Shown here: in pieces, positions 47,921 to 60,745 of the stretch
Layout: each line of letters starts with the position of its first letter
How positions within the stretch are numbered: the first letter of the stretch is position 1
From: Mytilus trossulus
Taxonomy: Eukaryota; Mollusca; Bivalvia; Mytilida; Mytilidae
Direction of reading: 5' to 3'
DNA length: 64,000 bases
Assembly: GCF_036588685.1 (NCBI RefSeq)
Contig: NC_086376.1
Span: 11,113,911-11,177,910 of the forward strand
Made by a program: the position numbers and the translations under genes
Notes under the pieces: generated by a model
Told to the model about the DNA's origin: nothing
Seen by the model: the letters and a program-made list of their open reading frames with translations, nothing else
Database searches by the model: none

Positions 47921-50900
47921 ATGATTTATCAAATATTAAATGAAAATGAAGTTGTGGAATTAGAAAAAGAACTGAAGAAAACATTACCAGGTACAGCAAA
48001 GGTAAGCAATCGGTATAATACAGAATTTTAAAAGTTTTTATATTTTCTCTATTACATGTTTGATTCAATTCATGTAGTCGGTTTAAAGATATGCATTGCC
48101 TTATATAGAAATATCAACAAACATTTCCTACTTATTATACTAACATAGTATTTTTAAGATTAATTTAATTTTACTAACTAGTTATAGATATAGATGTGGT
48201 ATGAGTGCCAATGAGACAAATCTCCACCCAAGTCACAATTTATAAAAATAAATTAAACAAAACATAAATCATGCATGTTGATATTAAAAAAAAAAGATCT
48301 GTTAATCAATTGATTCTTCCATTTAACTGCTACCATTGTTATAACGCTACGTATTTTCCAGCCCAATTCATTCATTAAGTTATTATTTTGGTTTAACGAA
48401 CCACCCAGCTGTATTTGGTTATTTTAAATATTGTTTCAATATTCCTGATATTGCGGTGCACTAGTGACAATACCTCTGGAGACGCAATCTAAAATCTAGA
48501 TTAGAACTTGGTGTTGAGAAATTTGTAACTTTTACCTGGACTGGGCTGTTTATATTGATAAGCAAAAGGGGGAGTTAGTTTGTACGGGTGTAAAACTGTT
48601 TTAAACTTACACTATGCCTATATCAAGTTAGGATATTTAGACCATGTATTTTGTTACTGGTCGTTTGTTTGTATTTATAGGTTATCGGCTGAGTCAGGTG
48701 GTTTGTATAGTCAATGAAAATACTGTCAAATTTTCTTAATATTTGGTAATTATAAAATGTGTAACATGACAAAAAAATATGTATTATAGTTGACCTGGAG
48801 AAATATATACATAGCTTGCAGACGTTATGTTACACATGTAACTGGTTATAACCTACAAACAGCCTTCAAGATTATAATTGATGTGACTTATTAGGTTTTA
48901 AAATTTAATAATTTAAATAGTATAACATTATGCAACAATTAAAAATGAAAGTCACCGTCTTAACGGAGAAGGTCATTTAAAAAATAAAGAATAATAGTTA
49001 GAGCAAGGCTTTCTTGACACTATATTATAGGATTCTGAATATTTTGTTTTGTCCTTGAAATTTTGGTTCGTTATTTGGAAAAGAAGACCAGGTTCTTTTA
49101 TTTTTTTATTCGATTGATTTTGAAATTCTTTTTTCAAATACGAAGAGAAATAAACGGTTTTAGAATTAAATAAAACAAAACGTGTTTGATGCTTATACAT
49201 TTGTATATGTTGATATTAAAATGAGAGAAAAAAGAGAGAGAGCAAAAAAGACCAACCACACATGATGCCGATACGACTTATTTTCCATTTTGCTCTCTAT
49301 TAAAGAATACCCAAGTTATTCAATAAAAAAAAATAGTATGCAGCCGGATGTTAACTTGATTTAAATTTAAGAACTTTAAAATATTTAACACATACGCTGT
49401 GTTTAACATTTTATTCAGTAGTAGTCGTTTTATGATTTTTATCGAATATATAGTGTGATGGTTGGACTCTGTAAGGGCTATTTGATTATCTGTGTATAGT
49501 GAACGTTGCGAACAATATAGGCCAAAACAGCAACGTTTAAAAATCTCATTACATAACTATGTAATATCAAACACTGAAAAGTAGTCACCATCACATTCAA
49601 TGCTTACTTTAAGCCATCAGAATTAAACATAAAATAATGTTCTAATTTTGGTTCTACGCATTGCAATAGTCGGTTCTATAACATGGCATTTTTTTGCCAA
49701 ACACGACTGTTTGTGAAGTGAAGTCTTAAAATTAACCATTCAAGTTCAAGTTCAGAATTTTTGTGTGATCTATTGGACACATACAGTGTTACAAATAGAA
49801 TTCAATAGATATATTCATACTGTAATAATAAAGTTTTCGCGGGCTAATAAAGATTTTGAAGTACTTTTGCAAGTTCTCAGACATCATTGTAAAAACCTTT
49901 GAATCAGAAAATCAATATTTAAGTACTAAGGATTCTACATAACGGGGTGAATATTTCAATATCTGTTTGTTTTAGGTCAGGTTTATCTACAGTGTTCTCG
50001 ATTCTGGATTAATTTACTTTATGACATGTGTTCGAAAAGTAGGACGATTTCCACAATTGTAAATTATGTTATCAATTTGTTTCAAGATGAATTACAATTG
50101 TAATAAATTAGAAAAATTAAAGGAATAAAGTTTGTGGTACATGTGATTATTTGAACATACATATATTTGATTCATTATTTCATGTTTAATAATATTCAGA
50201 TTTTTACCTATTGGTCATCAAGATCACATTTTCCTTTTCACATTTAAAATTCTGAATTTTGTAATGTTAGTTATAACCAAAATAACTCACCATGAATAAT
50301 AAGGGTTACAAGGAACCAATGCAAATCAACTGGCAAAAAACATAATACAACCATTTTTCTTCTGTAATATGCAAGACAGCAGCAGACCGATGTTCGTAAA
50401 TCCATTAAAAAAAAACCCACAGCTACAAGCCGGTGAATGGAATTAAAATATGTTAAGGAATCAAACTATGAATTATAAACGAAATGAGACCCGTTGCACA
50501 TCGACAGAGTTAGCGATTCTCGCCAACGATTCATCACTTATTCAGGCTTATTAAAATTGATAGGATCAGTAATATGAAACAATTGATAAATGTGTAAGTA
50601 GTAACAACAATACAAATACAAGAAACATTCAACATTCTTAGTTTATTAATTTGAGGACAAAACTTATGGCTTTTTGGTCGTGTTTTTTTATGTCCTGATG
50701 TTTTTTGCCCTACGTTAACTGTGGCAGTGTCTGTCTGCGATTAATTCAATCGTTCTAAATCATAACCCAGCTAAGTCGGGTCCATCATTGAAAGCCCATC
50801 TTGCGTTAGGATAAAACATCTGTTAATGAAAAAGAGTGTCAATGAATTCAATATAAATCAATTCTGATACTTGCACTTGTGCAGACATTGAAAAGTGTTA

Positions 50901-53900
50901 CAGCATTTCAATAGCGTATTACGTCATCAGTAGATAAGAAGATTTCCGTATTTGTATTCCTTTGATGACATAATTAATGTACACAACAGGTAACAGCTAG
51001 GTGCATTTTATAAATTTAGTTTCTATTTGCATGGATCAATTTGTTACACAAGTATATCTACAGTCTTTTTTGTGCCAAATGTATCAAGATACAGTTTCAA
51101 TATTTGATTTGGAAGCCCAGAATATATATATGTTAAAACAATATTTACACCATACCTATTTACAACCATTGAAACTTGTAAATAAACAGAACAAAACTAC
51201 GAAATTAAATATTTCATCGACGTATATAGATCGTCATTGGTTCATTGTGTGTACCTAAATCGTTAATGCTTAATAATATAAAGTGTTCAACAAATATAAT
51301 AATGTTTGTTTCTTCTATGTTATAAACTTCATAGTGCTTTATAAGGGTCAAGTTTGCGTCCGATTTTCGGAGGAGGAAATTGTCAAGAAATAGAGATTTG
51401 AGTTCCTTTGTCGTTTTGGGTATAGCGTGTGTTATTAAAAATGCATTATGCGGTCAAAAATAAATATTGTTTAGAGTCCATCTCGCGAAAGATTTTTTTT
51501 TCATTCTTTGGTTTCCTATTAATTGAATTGCTTTAGAAACGCGAATAAGGGAAGACACAGTCCAAATTTTAATCGATGCATTGCTGTCTTTGTGTTTGGA
51601 GAAATACAACAAAATTGTTTTTAATTTTTCTGAAGCCGTACATGTTACAAAACCTCTCAATGAAAAGCAATTTTTTTTTTATCTTAACGGCATGATGACA
51701 CTGCTAAAATATCAGCATGAAACTAGTATATACACCATACATAGTCCTACATACGATTATCCATTTAAACATAAGTTATTCCTAACTGATTTTAACAGTT
51801 TGGTATCTTTTCATTTTCTTTTTTTCTTTTTTTTCAGATTTATTACGTTATAAGAAGTTTTGTCAATGGTAATTTGCAAGGTTATGAAGTACTGGTAGAC
51901 AACTGGCCATCGTGGTCATGTATTATACTTCGGCCACATTCAGAAAAACAGGTACATACTATATCCTTACAATACAATGTCGAAACACTGTTATTATTGT
52001 TCGAGAGTACAGTTAAATTTATATTTTGTACAAGAAAGCAAAATAGTAAATTTTCGCCAATAGACCTCAACTGTTTTCCCTTTCAACGGAATATTCCAAA
52101 TGAAAAACCGTTATTCTTTGACTTTTCAGAAGGTATTTACATATCAGCGCAGAAGGTGTTAATTTTATAGAATAATGTATGGATATTGTCGAACCTGGCA
52201 CTTAAACACACGCATGTTGAAAGGATGCTCTGTCGCGTGCTGGATGTATACATACGCTGCTACGTCCGTTTAGAATGGGGTAGATAAAACCGATTGCTTA
52301 CATGTATGGATTGTGTAACGCTATTTAAAAGTTAATGTACCATTGCATCAATTATTTGGGGGCCTGTATGTGGCTTGTTTCAATGCAACTTGTTTTATCT
52401 TATCCACCAAGTTTTCTAGGCGTAGTTCATGTAATATATGATATATTGGTAATTTGTTCTCACAAGGAAACAACAATCATTTAAACAAATTGAATGCTGA
52501 GCTACCTAAATGGAGGATTTCGATGCAAATATTTCTAGACGTCGAATGTACATGTTATGCATAAGAATCTTTGTCCCTTCACATTAAGAAAAGGCTGATT
52601 GGAGGATACAAGATGATTTATATTTGAGTTTAAAGATTTATGACGAATACAATAAGTGAACTTCAGGGCTGACTACTAAAGGACAGTATATTCACTGACC
52701 TTGAAAAATAACTTAAATATAGAAGGCAAATACATGTTGCTGTCACCAACCTTATAGAAACAGGGGAAGTGACAATGTTTTCTCTGTTTGTCTCATCCTC
52801 CACCAACCTTATAGAAACAGGGGAAGTGACAATGTTTTCTCTGTTTGTCTCATCCTCCACCAACCTTATAGAAACAGGGGAAGTGACAATGTTTTCTCTG
52901 TTTGTCTCATCCTCCACCAACCTTATAGAAACAGGGGAAGTGACAATGTGTTCTCTGTTTGTCTCATCCTCCACCAACCTTATAGAAACAGGGGAAGTGA
53001 CAATGTTTTCTCTGTTTGTCTCATCCTCCACCAACCTTATAGAAACAGGGGAAGTGACAATGTTTTCTCTGTTTGTCTCATCCTCCACCAACCTTATAGA
53101 AACAGGGGAAGTGACAATGTTTTCTCTGTTTGTCTCATCCTTCACCAACCTTATAGAAACAGGGGAAGTGACAATGTTTTCTCTGTTTGTCTCATCCTCC
53201 ACCAACCTTATAGAAACAGGGGAAGTGACAATGTTTTCTCTGTTTGTCTCATCCTCCACCAACCTTATAGAAACAGGGGAAGTGACAATGTTTTCTCTGT
53301 TTGTCTCATCCTCCACCAACCTTATAGAAACAGGGGAAGTGACAATGTTTTCTCTGTTTGTCTCATCCTCCACCAACCTTATAGAAACAGGGGAAGTGAC
53401 AATGTTTTCTCTGTTTGTCTCATCCTCCACCAACCTTATAGAAACAGGGGAAGTGACAATGTTTTCTCTGTTTGTCTCATCCTCCACCAACCTTATAGAA
53501 ACAGGGGAAGTGACAATGTTTTCTGTTTGTCTCATCCTCCACCAACCTTATAGAAACAGGGGAAGTGACAATGTTTTCTGTTTGTCTCATCCTCCACCAA
53601 CCTTATAGAAACAGGGGAAGTGACAATGTTTTCTCTGTTTGTCTCATCCTCCACCAACCTTATAGAAACAGGGGAAGTGACAATGTTTTCTGTTTGTCTC
53701 ATCCTCCACCAACCTTATAGAAACAGGGGAAGTGACAATGTTTTCTCTGTTTGTCTCATCCTCCACCAACCTTATAGAAACAGGGGAAGTGACAATGTTT
53801 TCTGTTTGTCTCATCCTCCACCAACCTTATAGAAACAGGGGAAGTGACAATGTTTTCTGTTTGTCTCATCCTCCACCAACCTTATAGAAACAGGGGAAGT

Positions 53901-56900
53901 GACAATGTTTTCTGTTTGTCTCATCCTCCACCAACCTTATAGAAACAGGGGAAGTGACAATGTTTTCTCTGTTTGTCTCATCCTCCACCAACCTTATAGA
54001 AACAGGGGAAGTGACAATGTTTTCTGTTTGTCTCATCCTTCCATTAATTAATTATTCCTCATTATTTCAATGTCAATACAACTAAACGTTTGTTTTGAGG
54101 TACATACATCGTTTTAGGTTTTCGTATGTATACATACAAATAGTACCGTATATCTTTAAACCGTGATCCACATAATATACAAAATGATAGTATTCAATGA
54201 ATTTAGGTCACACTGATTAAAGGACAAGGAATTTGTGTCCTTTAAATTCACAAATGTAAACACATTTAAAAATGATTTGTTACTCGATATCGAAACCAAT
54301 ATACTAATGTAGATATACGTAATTTAGTTGAGTTCAAATAATTATATAAATAGACTTGTGTAACCAAAGAAGGAAAAGACTTCTTATCTAATACGGTTTT
54401 TTTTGTTCCAAAAAGTTGATATAGAAAAAGAAAATGTGGTATGATTGACAAATTTCAACCAGATAACAAAAAAAACCAATGTAAATAACCATACATATAA
54501 CCATCAACAATGAACAAAACCTGCTTTACAGTGAGTTTGAATTTCTCTTTTTTTCTGAAAAATTAATCAGTAATATTTAAGAGAAATGATATTTATTGCT
54601 AATTGAATAACTTTTAAAAACGGATAAAAATAAAATAAACAAGAAATCAAATGTTTTACATCTAAGCCATATCATACCAAAAGGTACGATTCTAAATGTA
54701 AACCAATGAAACAACGAGACATCGAGACAACGAGCGACTTTATTTACAGTAAAACAATTAAACATGGCCATTAGAGTTAATCTTCTGTCCTGGATGGTCA
54801 CATAAACAATGCCTCCACCCCTTTGAAAGTACATGTTCAAAATTGTATCAATGAGTGTGAATTCCTCTCTACATATGTTCCTCATTCATGCAATGGCGAC
54901 CAATTGGTAAATATCGAGGCATTGGCGACCATAAGTTCTCATTGAAATAATACGGAATAATTTGAGATGCCTTTTTTGGATAAATGTTATAAATGTTATA
55001 TAACGCCCTGAATAGCTTTCAAACAACCCAAGTAAGTATCGTTTTATCTTTGATTGCACCAAGAACACCGATTTGTGGAAGAGTGGATGTTTTACTTCAG
55101 AAAGCAAAATTGTAATTAAAAAAAATATTTACATTTCACCTTTTCTCATCTTTTCAGGTACCTAGATATTTTAGTCATACTTATATGTGTCATTCGAAAA
55201 GTGTAACAGCGTTGAAATACTTCATTCAGAGACCAGGAGTTATAAACTGGGAGGAACCCGTTACTTTTACAGGTATGGTATTCACTATGATAAACTAGTC
55301 TTTCACAATATATGCTTACTTATATGTTATTATCTGAGAGAAATCTGTCAAATTTGCAGGTATGTTATTAAATTACGGACTGCCATCACATTCAACATTA
55401 ATCAAATAGGTTTTTTTTCTTAATACTTTAGACGCAATATCTGCACAATATCTCCCATTTTATGCCAACAAAATAAATTTCGATGTAAATTTCTGTTTGT
55501 TATAAACATTATTTTTAAAGATTTTTATAAAAGAATTTCGAACGTCAAGCGTACTATATAACATGCGTATACAAAGGAAAGAAAAAACAACAAAAAGAGT
55601 ACTAATTTCGTATACACGCATCTGTTTTTTTTTAAAAGACCTTCTTTCTGCTGGGTGTTGTTAACGACCTTGACTGGCTGATAATCCATTGCACGGTCTT
55701 TCTTACTATTTTTGATGTTTGTTGATATGAACTTCCCGGAGGATTTGTGTGTGTGTTTGTTTGCGGTACGGACTTATGAACATGAAAGGCCGGTGTTTTA
55801 AGAGTGCGTTTGAATAGTTTTACACTAGTAATTTTTGGGGCCTTTTATAGCTTGCTGTTCGGTGTGAGCCAATGCTCCGTGTTGAAGGCCGTACCTTGAC
55901 CTATAATGATTTACTTTAATTTCTTGTTACTTGGATGAAGAGTTGTCTCATTGGCACGTATACACCATCTTCCTAGCAAATGCTATCAAAAACCTATACC
56001 GTCTTTCCTTCAATACTTACTTCTCACTTCTATAAATATCGATCTAACTAGTTTATCTCTACTTGTAAGTTTTGATTGTCACCCTGCTATATCGGAACCC
56101 TCTCTGTTTGACAAAAAAATTACACTGGACGTCAAATAAACAGAACCAGACATTACTATAGTTTCTTAAATATATTTCAGGTGTACCAAATGATATTATA
56201 CCTGTTATCACAGAACTGAGTCGAAAACATGGCGCCACTGTATCATCTAAGGAATCCAGATTTATGTATTGTTGGACCAAACCAGAACCCCCTCCTCTAC
56301 CTCAGTAAGATATTCGATATGATGTGATGTAATGTAAACTTACCGTGGCAATAACGAGGGTTCAAACTATTCGTTGATAATTTTTCTTATAACTTTACTT
56401 ATACCTGGGAACAGTATATATATGTTCCTACTTATACACAACATTGATTGATTGATTCAACGCCACTTTCAGTACTATTGTGCTATTTCGTGGCGGTCAG
56501 TTTTTATAGGTGACGGAAGCCGGAGTGCTTACACACAAGAACTTTGTTTTTATGAATTTAAACAACTAAAATAGCTTGAATTTAAACCTGATACAAGAAC
56601 TTTTATTATAAAATATATACCACCTATTCCCCATTTTAGATCCTACTTGGCCTAAATGTGAATAATAAAAGTACAAGATACTATGCTGACAACTTTGTCA
56701 ACAAAAACTAAAAATTTCCATAACATCAATTCGTTATAACCAACATTGCTGTGTTAGATAAATTGATACAAAATTACAAGTTTGGCATGTTTTGTTAATT
56801 TGTGCATGAAAAAAAAACTATTCAACCAAAAGAAAAATAATTCTGAAAAAGTCAAAAGATAGCTTCAATTTCAATAGATTTTGGTTTTGCCCTTTTACTT

Positions 56901-57864
56901 TTGTCTTGGTTTTAATCTAAAGTTAAATCTGTAAAAATTGACGTTTCAAATAAACTCATCGTAGATACTGGTACCAGGATAAACATTTTGTATTTTGTTT
57001 CGTTCATACAAAAGACTCACTAGTGACGCTTAAATAAAAAAAGTTAAAAAGGCCTAATAATGTACGAAGTTAAAGAGCCTTGAGAATCAAAATTCCTAAT
57101 ACTTTTGCCAAATATATTCGTGATGTCTTAAGTCGTTTATTGATTGGTAAAAAACAAATTGATAAAGAGCCGTAATTTTGTCAGAATTACAAAATTAAAT
57201 GATACTGGTTTAAACATAAATTCAACACAAACTGACCCTACCTCATAATTGAACTATTATGTTTATAAATTGAATAAATCTAAGAAATTCTTAATATACA
57301 CAAACGATTCCAGCCACACTATATTAATTATTTTAATATTTTAGAATACCAGATGATATATGTCTAGGAACATTAGAACAAAAACACGTAGAAACAATGA
57401 AGGAGGACTGGGAATCTACACGATACAGGGAAGGTTTAGAGGGATATTTCTCTGGTGTTGTACAAAACTTTGACAGTAGTTGTGTAACTGATAAAGAAGG
57501 GAATCTCTTAGCCTATATATGTATGCAATATAATGGCGCCATGGCTATGTTGTATATAAGACCAGAATACAGACAGTGTGGATATTTTAATATACTTCTT
57601 AGTGACCTTACTCGCAAACGCCTCGCAAAAACAGAAGTGGCGTATGCATTCATTCCTGTTCAAGATACGCAACTCATAAAACTAGCTCGGGAATTTGGAT
57701 TTGAATGGGTGCCAGAAGGAAATATGACTTGGATTAGATACAATCCTCCAGCTCAACCAAACCGTCTTTCAAATGTTACCAAATCCGTAGAAGCCAAATC
57801 TAGCAACTTGGAGGATTGTTTGAATCATTTTAAAATCAACGCCATTCCTCTAACTACTTTGTGA
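47921..57864 (+). CDS. Glycine N-acyltransferase-like protein (GLYAT family), 5 exons, 317 aa
   Basis: Exons are 47921-48001, 51838-51951, 55158-55272, 56181-56304 and 57345-57864 (TGA). All junctions are GT-AG and in phase (954 nt in total). Exons 1-4 form the N-terminal GLYAT domain: after MIYQILNENEVVELEKELKK come VNGNLQGYEVLVDNWPSW and IILRPHSEK. The last exon holds the C-terminal GNAT fold: LGTLEQKHVETMKEDWES, then LLAYICMQYNGAMAMLYI and RPEYRQCGYFNILLSDLTRK, the acetyl/acyl-CoA-binding stretch, and FGFEWVPEGNMTWIRY near the end. Family enzymes conjugate acyl-CoA with glycine or another amino acid, often in mitochondria, for detoxification. Length fits the family's roughly 300 residues. 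The acceptor amino acid cannot be told from sequence. AATAAA is at 58131. Intron 2 contains a 1.3 kb minisatellite. Confidence 0.87.
48186..48260 (+). repeat. Short dispersed repeat (GATGTGGTATGAGTGCCAATG)
   Basis: GATGTGGTATGAGTGCCAAT, GAGACAAATCTCCAC and AAGTCACAATTT are shared with 62328-62395 and with the start of the longer repeat at 44962. It is intronic in the GLYAT-like gene. Confidence 0.55.
52745..54040. repeat. Minisatellite, 57/55-bp units, about 23 copies
   Basis: The unit starts ACCAACCTTATAGAAACAGG and ends CTCATCCTCC. Starts are at 52745 and then every 57 bp to 53486 (14 units). Nine further units follow at 53541, 53596, 53653, 53708, 53765, 53820, 53875, 53930 and 53987, spaced 55 or 57 bp according to whether TTTTCTCTG or TTTTCTG is present. 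Units are otherwise nearly identical. Because 57 = 19 x 3, open frames of 290 aa (-) and 279 aa (+) arise as by-products. The array lies in intron 2 of the GLYAT-like gene. Confidence 0.92.
54425..54535 (+). repeat. Degenerate dispersed repeat fragment
   Basis: AAAATGTGGTATGATTGACA and AACCATCAACAATGAACAAA are degenerate matches to the family at 44962. It is intronic and non-coding. Confidence 0.4.
55740..55970 (+). repeat. Dispersed repeat (TACACTAGTAATTTTTGGGG family, copy 2)
   Basis: It shares TACACTAGTAATTTTTGGGG, TTGCTGTTCGGTGTGAGCC, TACCTTGACCTATAATG and GTTGTCTCATTGGCACG with 31620-31850. It lies between exons 3 and 4 of the GLYAT-like gene. Confidence 0.65.
56444..56535. repeat. SINE-like fragment with ATTGATTGATT edge
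   Basis: ATTGATTGATTGATTCAACG is followed by CCACTTTCAGTACTATTGTG and GGTCAGTTTTTATAGGTGAC. The order resembles the SINE at 22930-23190. It lies in intron 4 of the GLYAT-like gene. Confidence 0.4.
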
Positions 57865-58752
57865 TAACAACACGGAATCGTTGTAGGCACAGTTAGTATG
57901 GATAAGGAGAATAACAAAAATCAAATCATTTTCAATTCATAAAAAAAGAAAAATCCTAGCTATGCATCTACAGAAGAGTTTCTAGTTTTGAATTCATCAT
58001 ACAGCATATATTTATTGCAAAATCAAATGACTCGCTATAAACTTGGATAAACAAGCTAATCATTTTGGTTTTTATTTGTTATTGTTTATTGTTGTTATTT
58101 ATTTCCATATCGTGTTCATTGTTACTTACAAATAAAGTAATCATAAGTTGTAATAACTTAAATAAATTAAAAAGATGGTGCATAGATGATCACGAGGGAC
58201 AAAATGTTCATATACAGTACATTTTTTCTCTCTCGGAAAGATGATATGGGTGCATTATCTTTGTATCTTTTCAAAAAAAAAGATGTGGTATATGCACAGT
58301 ACATTTATTCGGACTGATAATATGGGTGTATTAGATTTTACTATTGATTTGAAATGAAAAAAAGTGGATGATTTACATTTATTTATTACATATTTTCGTG
58401 TAGAAAAAAAATAGTCGTTGTTTTAACTCTTGATATACACTACCAATCTTGATTAAATATGATACATACAGTACAATTATTATTCAAATGAAAAGAAACA
58501 TAGCGTGGATGATTTTCTTGTACAAAAAAAAAGATTTTATTATTATAAGGCCTTCTTAGTTTATATATTATGTATACAGTTTTGTAGTAATGTTATTAGG
58601 CAACGCTATATAATGGTTCTACTATGAAATATGCAAAACAATTAGGGTAAGAAAACTGAGTATTTCATAAGGTAAGAATTCGATGAAACTTTATCATTTT
58701 GCCTGTACCGACCCATTTGTTCTATCTTTAGTCATTGTGACTTTTTGAATAT
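57865..58752. other. 3' flank of the GLYAT-like gene
   Basis: An AATAAA at 58131 is the likely end of the GLYAT-like transcript. The rest is AT-rich with several poly-A tracts and no gene. Confidence 0.5.
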
Positions 58753-58850
58753 ACATTAAAGACCTATTGGTGGCCTTCGGTTGTTTTCGGATCTATGGTC
58801 GGGTAATTGTCTCTTTGACACATTCCTCGTTTCCATTCTCAATTTTTTTT
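58753..58850 (+). repeat. Dispersed repeat, GGGGCCAGCTGAAGGA family (copy 3, 5'-truncated)
   Basis: It begins inside the family at CATTAAAGACCTATTGGTGG and runs to TTTCCATTCTCAATTTTTT, matching copies at 10576 and 23894. Confidence 0.65.
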
Positions 58851-58973
58851 AATGTTTTTAAAAATTCAAAATTTTGGACTCTTATAATACATGACATGAT
58901 TTTTTTGTACAGATTACAATACTATTTTATACTACAACAACATGTTTTATCAAAATGCAAATACATATAGTTA

Positions 58974-59515
58974 AAATTGAAAGAGTACCCTTACTACATG
59001 AATAGTGGACAATCTGTTGGTAACTTGTATCCTTCGGTTGCTGTTTCTTTGGCATTTGTATAACATCTTATTGTATTACCAACGTTAAGTCAAAATCCCA
59101 AGTATTTGATAAATTTTACAAAACGTTCTTGGTTAATAGATATGTTATATTTCCTATTTTGCAAAATGCTGTTATAGATATATTTTGAAATTTCCAATTG
59201 GCAAAATAGGAAATATAACAGAAATAGGAAAATGTTCAAAATGTTGAAATTTATCAGTCACCGTATTAAAGGTACGAACCATTAATCCCTTATCTTACCT
59301 GGTATGAATTTTGGGATATGAATTACTGTACTTTTTCAAACTACTATAACATTAATATCTTACGTCTTATAGAAATGCACATGTAAAAATTGAAAATTGA
59401 AAAGGTACCCTTACTTCATATATAGTGGGAAATCTGTTGGAAATTTACATCTAATTATACTACCAATGTTTAAATTCAATATTTTAAATCCCAAGTATTG
59501 AATAAAGTTTACAAA
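58974..59515. repeat. Diverged tandem duplication with a perfect 19-bp inverted repeat between
   Basis: Blocks at about 58974-59120 (TACCCTTACTACATGAATAG, AATCTGTTGGTAA, AATCCCAAGTATT) recur at about 59393-59515, an offset near 420 bp. Between them GTTATATTTCCTATTTTGC (59144-59162) is perfectly inverted at 59201-59219. It is non-coding. Confidence 0.6.
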
Positions 59516-59989
59516 TGAGATCCTTGACCAACCTTCATTAGTTACTACAGAAACATTAGTTTCGAATGCCAAGAAAAAAACATATACCATGGAACACAAA
59601 ATTCTAAGAAAACGAAAAGCATTTCAAATCGGCTAAGTTTGAGCCTGAATTAATCTTAATATTTTGCTCTCCAGTTATTAGAAGAAGAAAAAACATTGTC
59701 TGTAAACAATTTAGGTCAACAAGGAAATAGACATACCCATTTGTCTTTCTGATATATTTAATCCCATACCAATTTCAAAAATCAAGGATGGTCCGATGAA
59801 AATGTATGATTTATATTCATATCACATTTGTCATACCAAGTTAGGGTATCTATACTATATGCTATTCGTTGATCGCTATCGCTGGTGGTTGGTGATTTTT
59901 TTGTACTGTCCGATATGTGTGAAAATAAATTCCTTTAATGTATTATACGTCTAAAATAAACAAAATAATATAAAAATGGTTTCGACGAA

Positions 59990-60130
59990 AGTTTACTTTA
60001 ATGACAACCAAATAAATAAAGGCAACAGTAGTATACCGCTGTTCAAAACTCATAAATCCATGGACAAAAAACAAATCGGGGTAACAAACTAAAACTGAGG
60101 GAAACGCATTAAATAAAATTGTATGTCCAA
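59990..60130 (-). repeat. Dispersed repeat, inverted copy of the 60520/63765 family
   Basis: Read on the minus strand it contains CTCAGTTTTAGTTTGTTACC, TTTGAACAGCGGTATAC and ACTGTTGCC, as in the plus-strand copies at 60520-60745 and 63765-63997. Confidence 0.55.
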
Positions 60131-60519
60131 CTATAACAAGATTTATCATGGTTGTATCATGTCAATACACACGGTCAAATGGTTAAACCTCGTCCTGTTA
60201 CTGTTTGATTCTCTACGTTCGTGTAAAATATATACATCTTTCTTTTGAATATACAGTATGTCTCATGTCATAAAGCTATGCCTCATTTAAAAAGTTATAA
60301 CAATTAAATCAAATAGCGACATGTGATGTTTCAGTGTGGGAGACATGAACTAAGCTTTCTAAGTAGTCATTATTGTTTTGCAACTACCACCAAAAACACA
60401 AGTTATATCACTTGATATAAAAGATTATTCTCAAGTGTTGTAACGGCTTAATGTATTTCCCTTGATTTTAAAAGTCAATATATGGTTTTCGTTTCGGTGT
60501 GTGTTGCATTTTCGGTTTT

Positions 60520-60745
60520 ATTTTGTTGCACTTCGGTGTTTATTTCGTTTCCCTTATTTTATGTGTTTCTTTCAGTTTATTTGTATCCTGTATTTGTTTT
60601 CTCTCAATCGATTAATAACTTTCGAACATTGGTATTCTACTGTTGCCTTTGTTTCAACCGTTGGAGAATATTTCAAAAATAAATATTCAATACTTAAGAA
60701 GCGAAAAGCAAAAATAGCATAGCTTATCTTCCTGCTTTTGCGAGT
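60520..60745 (+). repeat. Dispersed repeat (TTTCGAACATTGGTATTCTAC family, copy 1)
   Basis: It shares CACTTCGGTGTTT, CTTTCGAACA..GGTATTCTA, TTGCCTTTGTTTCAACCGTT and GCATAGCTTATCTTCCTGCT with 63765-63997. Open frames across it on both strands are shadows. Confidence 0.7.

Noticed and set aside
52663..53608. Long open frames (290 aa on minus, 279 aa and 201 aa on plus) in the minisatellite
   Set aside because: They arise because the repeat unit is 57 bp (a multiple of 3) without stops in these frames. They overlap each other on both strands, lie within an intron, and encode only 19-residue repeats.
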